Positions 34,661-45,124 of a stretch of DNA of 64,000 nucleotides are shown here, piece by piece. The stretch spans positions 124,001-188,000 of the forward strand of contig MEHQ01001299.1 in the NCBI GenBank assembly GCA_008828725.1. The letters are read 5' to 3'. Each line of letters begins with the position of its first letter. Positions within the stretch are counted from its first letter, which is position 1. The notes below the pieces were generated by a model. The model worked only from the letters and a program-made list of their open reading frames with translations. It did not search any database and had not been told where the DNA came from. Origin of the DNA: Saccharina japonica. Its lineage: Eukaryota > Sar > Phaeophyceae > Laminariales > Laminariaceae. The position numbers and the translations under genes are program-made.

Positions 34661-35825
34661 TTATTCTGCGGGACTAACGTGTGTAGCAAAAGCATGTTGG
34701 GTTTCGTCGCTTTGTTGATGCGATAGGCGAAGGGGATAGTCGTGCCAGCCGTGCTCGGTGGAGTTGCGGCAGTAATTGCATCGACCGTGGCTGTTCTTTC
34801 CATCATTTCGACCAAGTCCTCTTCCTCCTCGAGCTTGGTTGCCGTGGCCTCTGCCGCGTCCACCGCCTGCGTTGCTGTTATCATATGAGCTCCCGTTCGA
34901 GTTCGTCGACGTATAACGGCCGTTGTTGCTGTTACCTCTCGCGGAGCTATTGGTATAACCATTTTCACGACGTCCTCTTCCTTGACCTCGACCGTTGTTT
35001 CTACGGAAACTACGTGATCCTTCGTGCGTTACTGTGTTGAGCGCTCGTTCGTGGCCGCCTGCATTATTTTCGCCTCGTCCCGCACTTTTTTCTTTAGAGG
35101 TAACTTTATCGCGAATTTGAATGGCATGGTAGGATGTTGCACGAGCTGCTATATCTTTGAACTTCGAGGGGCTGCCATCAGGCTGCCTGTCACACAGCAG
35201 TACGGTCTTCAACGATTCGTATTTCTCATCAGGGATCGCCCTGAAGAACGCGCGGTTCTTCCATGCGGGGACTACGACATCACCGAGCGCTCCGAGTTCG
35301 ACACAAATGCGGCGCAATGCCTGGATTACTCTTGCAGGATCGTACTTGTCAGCCGCGGTCACTTGTAAATTGGCGAGCTGGTCGTGCGCTCTTGCTTTCC
35401 TCGACTCACCGTCTAGTCGATACTTTGCCTCCAAGGCCATGACTGCACCACGACCATCACCGAATTCGGCTGTTCCGACAGGAGCGTAAGCTTGTACAAC
35501 TTGAGCGGCAACACTAGGGTACCCGTCTCGAGAATCAGCCGTCGCGAGGAGCATTCTTGTAAACAGCTTACCGTTCTTCTCCTCGTAGCGGCGAGTCTCT
35601 TCCGTATGTTGTGTCCTCTGCAGCTGATTGGAAGCCTCCTCTAAAGCTGCAGGTGCAGTCTCAACACTTGACATAACTTTGCCGAGCCCGTCCTCGTACA
35701 TAAGAGACCGCTGTAACGCCATCCAACCGTGATACTGGTTGGGTTCCGCATTGAAAGGGGAGTACCCGTTTCGAAAAGTGGAGGGCATGGTTGACTCTGA
35801 ATCAAAACCACCACGTCGGCTCATA
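34661..35825 (-). CDS. Copia gag with zinc knuckle (fossil part)
   Basis: From a Met just inside the 5' LTR the frame reads MSRRGGFDSES and continues through a helical region (residues 30-290) to an Arg/Gly/Asn-rich tail with a knuckle-like CNYCRNSTEHGWH. This is the usual layout of Copia gag. The proposed gag start codon lies within the primer-binding site (ATG in GGATATGAGCC). The open frame also extends upstream into the LTR, which is probably not translated. Confidence 0.7.
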
Positions 35826-36061
35826 TCCTGACAGCACTGCAGCAATAGAGCATGCAGTAGTGACGGCGCTGCAACAAGTATGCAGTAGCTAGCGCTGAGG
35901 AGAGGTTCGGGTAGAGTAAAAACAGAATGAATTATTATCTCACAACACAGGCGTCGAAGTTGCCTGTACTGACGGTTTCGTATCCTAGTAAACCGCCATA
36001 CAATATAGTACAAAACCCAAATATCCTATTGAGTTGTTCTTGCACTACAAATATCCTGACA
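35818..36061 (-). repeat. Copia 5' LTR with adjoining primer site (old element)
   Basis: The 5' LTR is 35829-36061; the primer site GGATATGAGCC (35818-35828) touches it. The complement GGCTCATATCC differs at one base from the initiator tRNA-Met anticodon arm and from the site in the young Copia. Confidence 0.8.
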
Positions 36062-36755
36062 GGGTTCAGAGATCCTCATGCGAGGCGCGTCATTAACAAA
36101 TGGCGCACCTCTACCGTTGCGTTTGTTTATACCAACGCTGACATCTAAATCAAAGCGTAAGAACAAAATAGACAACCGCGAGAATCCCCGGAGCCATTGT
36201 TCACGTGTCACGGAGATAACGTAACATCAAGATCGACCGGACCGAGCTCATCCTGAACGTATTGTCAAGCATAGAGATGTTTGGTCAAAGGTGAGGTGGT
36301 AACTACGATCGGGAAGTAGGGCGCCTAGCCCACTGTAAATATTGCAGACGTATGTTCTCTGCCTGCGTTTTAGAGCGCTATACGAACAGCGCACGCGTCT
36401 CTGGGTCCTTATTTTGAGTCTTGTCACATATGCCGCGTATCGTATCGTTTGTTTACGGCGACCACATCACGCCTGCTACGAAGCCCATCCTGACAGAGTA
36501 AATAGGACTGAAACTGTACTAAACACAGTCAATACAACCTTGTTGTTGTTTGTCGTTAGAGTAGTTCACTTCACCACGTACGTGCGTTCGATGAATGTGT
36601 GCATCTCAAGATTTACGGAACCGGCGTGGGCTACAGGGAAGTGGTTTGAGATCAAACCCGTCCGAGAAAAATGTCGTCGTTGATTAGGTGTTGCACCGAC
36701 AGGCCTTACTCCGAGTCTGTGAAAACGTTGTCGATCCTGACCCCGGCTGGCAACT

Positions 36756-37235
36756 GTGAAGGATGCCAGGTCGCGTACAAATGTGGTGTCCTGGGAGGAC
36801 TCAGAAGAACGACGTATTTTCTCAGCACTCACCGCAAACATTGCACCTCCTAGATATAACCCCCGTAATGCTTCTGTAGCGATCTTAACCGCCGCTGAGG
36901 TCCCGACGAACCTATATCCATCACTGCAAACGTCCGCTCAGTATGTAGGCTGTACCAGACATAATTTATTCCACCCATGTTTCGGTGAACGCGATCTACA
37001 ACAAAAGGTTCCTTTAGCGAGCGCTCTTCTTTTCACAAGAATCAAATTCGCTTCATACACGGTGCAAATCCAATGGGTAACGCTAGAGTGGTCAGTTGTG
37101 CAACCTGTACTTTTACGGGAACTTTCGAATGCACCCGTACCGCACCAGTACAATCGGAGACCCCAAGCTCATATACATAGCATGATCGATCTAACAAATA
37201 TATGTCGTGCAGTCAAAAGCTTTCATTCTCTTTAG
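36756..37235 (+). CDS. Unrecognised open frame, 159 codons
   Basis: A frame of 159 codons without low-complexity sequence. Part of the product reads RNASVAILTAAEVPTNLYPS and a CTRHNLFHPCFGERDLQQK segment follows. There is no signal peptide, membrane segment or motif I can name, and no paralog in the window. Its length exceeds neighbouring chance frames but not by much. Confidence 0.2.
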   Translation: MKDARSRTNVVSWEDSEERRIFSALTANIAPPRYNPRNASVAILTAAEVPTNLYPSLQTSAQYVGCTRHNLFHPCFGERDLQQKVPLASALLFTRIKFASYTVQIQWVTLEWSVVQPVLLRELSNAPVPHQYNRRPQAHIHSMIDLTNICRAVKSFHSL

Positions 37236-37643
37236 AAACTATCCGTGTTAATCTGTCTGGCATCCGCCATCATATAGCAGTTCTAGTGCAATCATAGTTA
37301 AAATGCTTATGGCTTCTACCGTGGGTGCCACCACAACCATCGCGGAGTTAGCGTTTCACACCCATCCTAAATAGCAGGATATCACAGCCGCAGTATGGAC
37401 TTGTGGTTGTCGTCGCTCGTGATCCGTAGATATTCAATACCACTTACTCTGTAACAACGCGCTGCAAGCCTGATATGTGAATTTCTCGGGGAATTTACAC
37501 AATGTTCTATCTTCGCATGGTTAGGTGCACGCGCACTCCATTTGCGGATTGTTTGCTAAAACTACTGATTGCTCGGGTGTCATCGATACTAAAGCCGGAG
37601 GCACCCATATCGTAAGTCAAGGGATCCAGGCCGTAATAGCGAA

Positions 37644-37727
37644 GGTAGTATTAGTATTAGTAGTAGTAGGAGTAGTAGTAGGAGTAGTAGTAGGAATAGT
37701 AGTAGTAGTAGTTGTGGAAGTATTAAA

Positions 37728-37761
<34 letters not shown>

Positions 37762-37819
37762 ACTAGTAATAGCAGTGGTAGTAGAAGCAGTAGTAGTAGT
37801 GTAGTAGTAGTAGTAGTAG
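37644..37819. repeat. Imperfect (AGT)n microsatellite, ~175 bp
   Basis: A long interrupted AGT trinucleotide run. It keeps frames open on both strands (Val/Ser-rich one way, Leu/Thr-rich the other), which are artefacts of the repeat. Confidence 0.95.
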
Positions 37820-39439
37820 CAACACGGACGTAATACTTATACTGCCATGCCATCGCTGCATTATGCTGCCGCCGTTACTACTGCTGCAGAAGTGACATGT
37901 AGACGTACGGGTCTGATGATGCTGTGCTGTTGCAGCTGGTGCAGCTGCTAGTTCATTCGGCGTTCCACCGACATGTGCTTGTACTTCCAATCTGTTGACC
38001 TACGTGTATGGTGTTCGCAAGACCGCCGCTATCGACAAGACAAGCGCTGTGCCTGTTCTCATGTCGTCTCCTATTGTCGTACGACGTCCACACAATGGCC
38101 GGACGTAAGCCTGTTCTTCCAATCGGCTTGATGCGCGTCCATATTATAGGTTTGACGGGGTGCCCTTCTGGCGTTGGCCAAGCAACATAGGTTTTACCAA
38201 TCCAATGCCAAGCACAGATCCGTTGTTATTGTTGGTGTTGATGTTCCTATACAATTGGACAGATATGGTTTGTGATTGGTGAACATCGACCCCCTGCTGC
38301 ATCAACTTTGCTTTAGATTTAACGACGCTGCCCAATGGGTCTTTTCTCGGCATTGTCCGCCGGAGAAGAGTAAATTATTGTCAGCCATTGTTTTCATCTA
38401 TTGCCATCGAAGCACTTTAGACAAGCAATACAATGTATTAACGTATACATCTATTGTGCGGTATTTATCGTTGCAAACGAGATAAGATTGAGTGGGCTCG
38501 CAGATCGTTCATACTCTGACGAACACCGTGAAAACAGGAAACCCTTTTCACATTAAGTTCAATCCACAAACAGTGTGGAAGTATGAATCTCTGAGCCACT
38601 GTCCAATGGTCCTGAGGCCTCCGAATGCAGCCACTTACGAGGCATACGCTCCAACTACATGAATGGCACATCACCAGATTCCACGGTTTCGAAATGCGCA
38701 CACAACGAACCTCTCGAACTCGCGAATACTTTGTATATACAGGCTTGAGGGGGCAGCCAATAATGCTTACTCTGCGGTTGATTGAGTGGCATGACGGGTG
38801 TTGTGCCAACTTGTGTTGGGCTTATCGGTTTACTACTGTAGCTACGAGTGTATTACGAAGAACATGTGGCACATTCATTTTACAAGCTCTAGTCCCCTGT
38901 TTTTCACACCTCTCTCTCTCCTTGTCAATGATTGACCTCGGAATAACTCTATGTTGTGGCCTGTGTTTCGAGTTGTAAATCATCATTGCCCGACGCGAGC
39001 AGTCCGCCGTCCTAAGGTATAACCCACTGTAGGTAGCAGTTTGTCCTTGTACTATTCAACATATCATTGGTTATTTACGTACAGCATACATCGGACGATG
39101 TAAACGTGTTCCATAAACAGTCACAGGCTTGAATGGCCACCAATGGGTCCCCCATACCCAGGACATCAACATCGATCCCATCCTTCGCTTCGACCGCACC
39201 ATTATCTATCGCCACTACAAATTTTTTCGTGACAGACGTTTCTCAATTTATATTAGTTTCGTTCGGTGATGCACGGTATGTATTTTGGCAATACCTCTTG
39301 ACGTCGCTGCTGCTCGTTTCACGGACACTAATACCTACGACGCATGTCCAGGCTGGAGCAGACACTATAGCACCCGTCAATATACTTGACGTTTGACTCC
39401 ATGTATATGGGAACCATTGGTATACTCCCGCTACTTGTT

Positions 39440-39600
39440 CTGGGCCCACTTGTCTGCCAGCATACGCACATGAAACTGTTCGTCGGCAACTGAACCGAAT
39501 GGCTTTGATGGTTTTTTGCGTATGATGCTGAACGTATCGTCCGCGATAAAAACACATGCATGTTCACTCGTACTACAGGACATGCGTGACAAGCCTCATG
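39440..39600 (-). pseudogene. Conserved minus-strand block, copy B counterpart
   Basis: Counterpart of 14403-14699. Minus-strand reading gives EHACVFIADDTFSI and EQFHVRMLADKWA, close to copy A, whereas the linker between them has diverged. It lies head to head with the EsV-1-7 paralog at 39774, as in copy A. No long frame is open. Family unknown. Confidence 0.4.
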
Positions 39601-39773
39601 GTATACTAAGTACTGTGAATATTATGTTTGCGCCACCCTGAAATCCGCGTTCATGATGCGTGCATTTGTCGAACTGCTAATGTACGCAGGTCAGGAGAAC
39701 GATAACTTTGTCTGGGCGCTGCCTCTGCTGATCTTCCTGATGTTTTTGGCCGCCGACCAAATCTCCGGGGAAG

Positions 39774-40487
39774 ATGGGACATTGCTCACATGCGTCCTGC
39801 ACTAGGAAATATAACTATAACGCCAAGAGCAGCAAAGCGGCGTACTGCAGACAGCATGCTGCCGACGGCATCGTAAATGTTAAGAGCAGGCATTTCTTGA
39901 ATTCATGCGCGAAGCAACCGAGCTTCAATGTCGAGGGCAGCAACATCTCGGCCTACTGCAGACAACATGCCTCAAATGGCATGGTGAATGTTTACAGAAA
40001 AGGATGTTCACACGAGTCGTGCACAAAGATACCGAGTTTCAATGTCGAGGGCAGTAAAGCGGCAGTGTACTGCAGCCAACATGCTGCCGACGACATGGTG
40101 CATATTGACGAAAGGCGTTGCTCATATGGGGTTTGCACGAAGATACCGAGTTTCAATGTCGAGGGCAGTACAGCGGCGAAGTACTGCAAGCAACACGCCG
40201 TGAGTGGGATGGTGGATATCAAAAGCAAGCGTTGCTCGCACAACTCTTGCCTTAAGTTCCCGGGATGGGGTCTGCTGACGGAAACAGCGCCCACTGCATG
40301 CCTCCTCCATAAATGCGACATATCAGGCGGCCCGGTGATTAACTTCAGGGCAAGGTGCAAAGCGGCTAGTTGTAATAAAGTGTTACGTTGGGGGCTCGAT
40401 GGGAAGCAACTTACGTTACTGCCGCGACCACGGCCCCCTTGGAGGCGGGCTCGTCTGCACTGTCACATCCCTTCAGGGCATGGTTGA
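39774..40487 (+). CDS. EsV-1-7 repeat protein, six repeats (copy B)
   Basis: A 237-codon paralog of the gene at 14754 with the same start context (GGGGAAGATGGGAC). It has six EsV-1-7 repeats against eight. Repeat 2 lacks its first Cys (HFLNSC), and the last repeat lacks its closing Cys/His pair in this frame. The final ~35 residues are unlike the paralog; a paralog-like ending (YCRDHGPLGGGLVCTV, then SLQGM) is found in the next frame from about 40400, so the C-terminus has shifted. Repeats 3-5 keep all ligands. The two missing repeats suggest unequal exchange within the repeat region. It may be expressed as a shortened protein or be an early pseudogene. Confidence 0.65.
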   Translation: MGHCSHASCTRKYNYNAKSSKAAYCRQHAADGIVNVKSRHFLNSCAKQPSFNVEGSNISAYCRQHASNGMVNVYRKGCSHESCTKIPSFNVEGSKAAVYCSQHAADDMVHIDERRCSYGVCTKIPSFNVEGSTAAKYCKQHAVSGMVDIKSKRCSHNSCLKFPGWGLLTETAPTACLLHKCDISGGPVINFRARCKAASCNKVLRWGLDGKQLTLLPRPRPPWRRARLHCHIPSGHG

Positions 40488-40824
40488 TAGTAGTCGCCTT
40501 TCCGAGAGTGCTGGAAAGAGTAGCATAATGCGTGTAAAAATCAAGCGTTCGTTTGGGGAGTCCCAGAGTAACTATTGGGAACGTATCTGTGGTGGATATA
40601 TTTTTTACATAAGTGCAGGCGTTTTATAACGGGCTAGGAAAGGGCATCTAAAGTGGGACAAACCTGTTGCTTTGGGATGCCCTGACGAACTTGGTTTCAA
40701 AGTGTTGGCTTTGGTACTTCGTAGGTTTCATATCTCGGTCGTTGGAGCCTAACCGCTCTTGATCGTCGCGGGGTATTGAAAGTACTGGTTCCACGAGGGC
40801 ATCAATTGAAGATTCGCCTAGTGT

Positions 40825-41190
40825 TCACGAAGAGGGTCGCGCGACCGATGCTACAAGTAGTACATCCAGCTCCTCATTCGCCTGGCCCGAGCGATGTCGC
40901 CTTTTGAGCTGCCATTTCCAATGAAGCCCGCACTTCCCGCTTAAACATTGTTCGAGATCCTCAGCCAGAAATATGCACTTTGGACGAACTGAATTATCTA
41001 ATATCCCATCATATCGCGTCACAAGGGAACCGTTTGACGTGACGCCAAAGCTTAAAGTTAGAGAAGGTGATCCTGATCTGGCAGCACTTGGTACATACTG
41101 TAGTTTCAATCGGGGTGAAACGAAAGGCGTTGTGACGGGGTGGTAGTAGAGTGCCGTGTTGACGTGGTTCACAGAAGATTGTGATACCAC
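40825..41190 (-). CDS. Unrecognised open frame, 121 codons, with counterpart in copy A
   Basis: The frame reads YVPSAARSGSPSLTLSFGVT and later AEDLEQCLSGKCGLHWKWQL and RRHRSGQANEELDV. Parts of it can be read on the minus strand of copy A at 16080-16430, in more than one frame. The protein is basic and has no signal or membrane segment. I cannot name a family. It lies tail to tail with the EsV-1-7 paralog. It is likely the least decayed version of a gene carried by the duplicated unit, though whether it is still a gene is open. Confidence 0.35.
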   Translation of the reverse strand: MVSQSSVNHVNTALYYHPVTTPFVSPRLKLQYVPSAARSGSPSLTLSFGVTSNGSLVTRYDGILDNSVRPKCIFLAEDLEQCLSGKCGLHWKWQLKRRHRSGQANEELDVLLVASVARPSS

Positions 41191-41446
41191 CCAGTCACTT
41201 GTCTGCTGTAACAGCCAATATGAAAAGTGTCCTACGTTACGTTCCCGTTTATGTTAACCAGGTAGGTATGTCTCGGTATGTGCTGTACGAAGAAATTCGT
41301 TACTGCCATTATGCGCTCGTGGTTCTTCGTGCACAGCATAACTCTCCGTGATCCTGGATTTATTCGTTGATGAACTACACGAGTACGAAATAATCGAGGC
41401 ATTAGGCGCGGACGGTATAGTGTGTCAAACGTAGCGGTGTTTGAAG

Positions 41447-41835
41447 GCTTTGGATTCTAAACTTGGTTATCGCGCCGGAGGCGGAGACCGACGAAGCGCC
41501 CCACCATAATGTGAAACCAGACCTATCGGGTACAATAGTCGAGGTCTCCGCCCACGAGGTTAGACTAATGATAGGTGGGTGGTCCGCCAACGTTGATGTG
41601 TGAAATAGACAGGAATTATGGCATTCAACACCCATGTACGACGCGGTTGACGAATATAAGGTAGTACATCAAAACCCGTCGACAAAAAAAACTGCCCCTT
41701 CGTAGGGAATTCGAGTGTTGGTGAACGATGCTGTGCACAAACCTATTTGGTGAGTAATTAAGCAGAAACAGATAGGAGGAAATCAAACCATCACAGATTT
41801 GAATAAGGTTTCACGAAGGAAGCCTGGGTAATCCT
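41447..41835. other. Local inversion relative to copy A
   Basis: Left of 41447 the sequence is collinear with copy A (TAGCGGTGTTTGAAGGCTTTGG). From there to about 41835 it matches copy A 16700-17160 only as reverse complement: for example GCCCCACCATAATGTGAAACCAGA and ACATCAAAACCCGTCGAC pair with inverted A strings. Right of 41835 the direct order resumes (ACTTGAAGCCAGCA). The inverted piece is shorter than its A counterpart, so some sequence was lost. Confidence 0.65.
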
Positions 41836-42639
41836 GCAATGGACTCTCGCCGGACGTAACCAAACTTGAAGCCAGCACATACTTTTTCCACATGTATTTG
41901 GCTCTCTGCCTATTCGCCATATTGGTCTCCAACTGTTCTATACTATATAATCTATCTCCGTATTTCTGCTATTGTTCTGCCTCTCCCTAAGCGACACAAC
42001 ATGCGCCCGTCATCTTCTACGGCAATGTCAACCTCAATATCTCAAAATAATGTCAACCTCAGGAACAAAATATTGAAGGGGTCCATTTAGTGCTACGCTG
42101 TAATGTTCGATTTGACGACGATCCCCTGCTGTCGCTGGACATTACATCTCCACTGCCACTTTATACTAAACGTTTTCATCGCGGCCTGCCACCACTGTAT
42201 TAAATACGTGCCTGGCTGTCCCGTCCAAAATATGCGGCGCAACATAACGGGCACCGCAAATGGCTTGTTAAGTCCAACTATCTTCATAAAGACACACTAC
42301 TGTAAGTTAAAAATACGGCATTGATTCGAACGCGTCCTATACATATGCGGACAAAACAGCCTTTTCGTACAAGCCCTGCCAACCCAGCCCGTTGCATGAC
42401 GTCTTCTTAGTAGATTCCACGAAGTTTATTTCAGAATTTCCACCAAACGGGCTAACGTAATCGGTGCAAATGTGCAAAAACTTAGCCTTAGCTCGCCTTT
42501 TATATCCACCATACAATTACGTTTTTGAAATAACTCTCCGGACACTTTCCACAAGCGAGATAAATGGCACCCCTGGGGAGAACCGAATCCCGAAGTAACC
42601 GTTAAAGCTTAAATCACATGCTGAATGTCAGGCTGACAA

Positions 42640-43430
42640 TGTCGTTATTCCGCTGCTTGTCGCTGAACCGTCTCCACAGGGATGGCGTGTCACCCATGCA
42701 GGGACATGGACGTTATTTCTGGTGTTAAGTACATAATAAAATTGCTTGCAGCCCCGATCCCGACTCGGTATACGCTTTCTTAGTCAGTTAAACAGCTTTC
42801 ACTCAATGATTCTTGGCCAACGTTTGGATCGCCTTTTGTACAATATGTATGTATAACCGGGGGCATGGTTTAACGAAACGTCCGTTATGTCTACAGCACA
42901 ATACCTGCACAATACAACAAACCTTTCGCTCATGATTCTACGAAAGGCTATCGCCGCCAGTTTGGTGGTGGGGTTGTGGCTTTTTCACATACGAACATCC
43001 TGTGGTGTTTCGTGTCCAATCGAGTCGCTTGTACATTACTTGTTGAGCAACGTAGGGGGTTACGGGCTTTTGAAGGTCACAGAACTTGCAGAGTTGGTCG
43101 TGGTCCGTCGGCAAGGTCATTTGAACAGGGATAACCAGACCCTTGGTTGCACACGTACTATGATAGGTGTCATAAACAATTTTTGTAAGGCTCCAAACTT
43201 GATTAGAGTATAGAACCTCTACACCTTCGCCATTACTCGACCTTAACAAACGTGAAAGTGCAACCAAACAAACAACGAAATCTCCTGGATATATATTGGA
43301 GACCTATCAATGCAATAAACTATCAGAACATACCAGTTATTCTCGTTTTAACGCTACCCGCCAAAAACAATATATCGGTCGAAACATGTTGCCCCCACCA
43401 TCCCTCGCCGCCTATGGCTTCCTCCATAGT
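42640..43430. other. Spacer between copy B and the membrane protein gene
   Basis: No feature is recognised. Two overlapping open frames of about 108 codons run on opposite strands at 42887-43267; neither has a recognisable domain. The minus one contains LCKFCDLQKP, too little for a call. Confidence 0.4.
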
Positions 43431-43433
43431 GAT

Positions 43434-45121
43434 CTATATCACCGCAGATGGGTAGATAGGATATGCATCCAACAAAGGAACCGGGGTCGGTCGGCGGACA
43501 GGCAGATCTTCCTCATGTACCGATGGCAATGAACGCATCCATGTCCGCCCCAGGAGAACGGCTTCAACAAGTACCACAACAATCATCACGACATGCGCTA
43601 TGATGAGCAACCACCCGAAAACGGAAAGCATACTGTACTCACCATCGTGTTCTTTTGCCTTCACGAGAAGGGCAACGTACATACTAGCCAAGACTACTCC
43701 ATTCCCCCACCGGTAAAGGCTCGAGTCTACGCTCCTTTCGAATGGTGAGAGTGACTCTGAAACAAAGAGGAAAACAACTGCAATCGAAAGCACAACCGCG
43801 ATGTGATCAACGCTGTTCGGAACAAGAAGGGCGGAAGACATGGAAAGAGCAAGTCGACGGCAGTACTCCACTACTTCATAATAATATCGTGATGGGCGGT
43901 ACGTCCCCCAGATGCCTCTAAATGGTTGAAGGTGCACTGTTGTGTCTCTCTCGGACGTCGTCAGATATTTCTGATTTTGATAAAGCCACAAACCAAGGAT
44001 AACTGGTATACCGATCGGATATACCATCACCATTACAATAGCGTATTTCTTGAAAAAATTGTGCCAGTTACTGTTGCACGAAATGCTATGGTCCGCCTTT
44101 ATCGAATAATCGTTGTTAATACGTTCACACGGAAACGTTTGAAATATTGCGGATGATACCGAGGAGTAGACGAAAAAAACAAAAAATAGTGTTGCTGACA
44201 GATTTCTATGCCATATCGTGAGAATATATTCCGGGCAATTACTGCATTTCTTCTCGAGGTAGTACGCGAAGGCAATTATTGTGATTACCACAAATGGCGT
44301 GATTGTGATGAGCACAAGACGAACGTAGAAATTAGCAGAAAACAGGCAGGAGTAGGACACGATGAGGCCGATGTCAAAGTTGACGAAACTGAAGTAAGAC
44401 AGGAATGCCTCGTACTCCTCTGGAAACACATCCTCGGCAACTGCGGAAAACTGACGTGGATCACGGTGGGCAGCGAGTGCGTCAACAAGGGTGGGGATAG
44501 GAACACTTTCGTGTCAAACTAAATATAAGCATGCGTCTCGATTCGGGCGTTGCATTCCATCCGCTTAAATTCAAGTATAGGTTAACAATCTACGTAGCGG
44601 CAGAGGCTACCTACCAAGGTCAGACGCGATAAATATGTATGTTTTCACAGATACGTGCCGTGCGGTTGTCCAAGTCGTATATAAAGGACACCATATATTC
44701 GAATTGATACCGATAGTGACGTGCGTACAGAAACATTACGCGACGCAAGCATCGCTCCCTCTGTCCGATCGGACTGAACACCGGCCAATGTTACAACAGG
44801 AAGTAGCTGTTCTGACCTGAAATACGATTTGCCACACAACTACGACGATCTTGATGGCCGCAAGCGGGAGAACCTTAGTGACCATATTCCAGAAGAAAAC
44901 AAGCTTCCGCTCGACAAAGCCTTCACGTATGGGCGGCCTTCCTCGTGACTCGCCGGATAGCATCTTCTCCAAGTGCACCCCAAACCAAATTGCCGGCAGT
45001 ACATAAAACAGTGCGAACACGACAACCGCCACGCCCGCAGATAGTCCCTTTTCCTTTGCAGTGCACCTCCGGCAGCTATAACCGGCAACTGCCGAATATC
45101 CTTTCGAACAAGTCGAACAAT
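43434..45121 (-). CDS. GCC2/GCC3-type multi-pass membrane protein (3' exons)
   Basis: Two exons can be placed. The upstream one (45121 down to 44817) encodes a Cys pair block (DCSTCSKGY, SCRRC) of the GCC2/GCC3 or ephrin-receptor-like type, then two membrane helices ending KIVVVVWQIVFQ. The downstream one (44450 down to 43434) begins FSAVAEDVFPEEYEAFLS and carries about six more helices. Family hallmarks are SSAIFQTFPCERI, DHSISCNSNWHNFFKKYAIV, YPIGIP and RYYYEVVEYCRRLALS. The intron (44816-44451, 366 bases) has GT and AG ends and phase 0, and the join gives the family's usual sequence. The protein is a presumed plasma-membrane receptor or TRP-like channel of a large stramenopile family; its ligand is unknown. 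The N-terminal exons beyond 45121 were not resolved; a VTLQ-containing frame near 45300-45360 may belong to it. Confidence 0.75.
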
Positions 45122-45124
45122 CTG

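Larger units (their letters stand above)
30839..36061 (-). mobile_element. Copia LTR retrotransposon, old fossil
   Basis: LTRs of about 237 and 233 bases (30839-31075 and 35829-36061) differ at roughly 20 positions plus one small indel, near 91% identity. They start TG and end CA. A 5-bp target duplication GGGTT lies at 30834-30838 and 36062-36066. Parts in element order on the minus strand are gag (34661-35825), integrase (about 33545-33800), reverse transcriptase (31785-32639) and RNase H (31371-31631), the standard Copia order. The primer site GGATATGAGCC (35818-35828) and a purine tract (GAGAGGAC) beside the 3' LTR are visible. The element is broken in several places and is clearly older than the Copia at 21678. 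Confidence 0.9.
36066..38505. other. Segment of copy B absent from copy A, mostly gene-free
   Basis: Together with 30635-30838 this 2.4-kb stretch separates two parts of copy B that are adjacent in copy A (junction near 13500). The Copia at 30839-36061 inserted into it. No inverted ends were found for the block. It has one 159-codon open frame (36756-37235), an AGT microsatellite and otherwise no recognisable feature. It could be a second unrecognised element or sequence lost from A. Confidence 0.5.
18990..42640 (+). repeat. Duplicated unit, copy B, split by insertions
   Basis: Copy B begins near 18990-19130, stops at 19656 at the left end of a DNA transposon, and resumes at 26875. It is interrupted again by the foldback element (27283-27921) and by a block at about 30635-38505 that includes a Copia fossil. 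Without those additions it is collinear with copy A, except for a local inversion near 41447-41835 and the absence of the A-private segment. Divergence from A is large, with frequent indels. The order EsV-1-7 gene, minus-strand block, plus-strand block is kept. Confidence 0.8.

Noticed and set aside
37525-37833. Val/Ser-rich 102-codon frame
   Set aside because: It is the translation of an AGT microsatellite.
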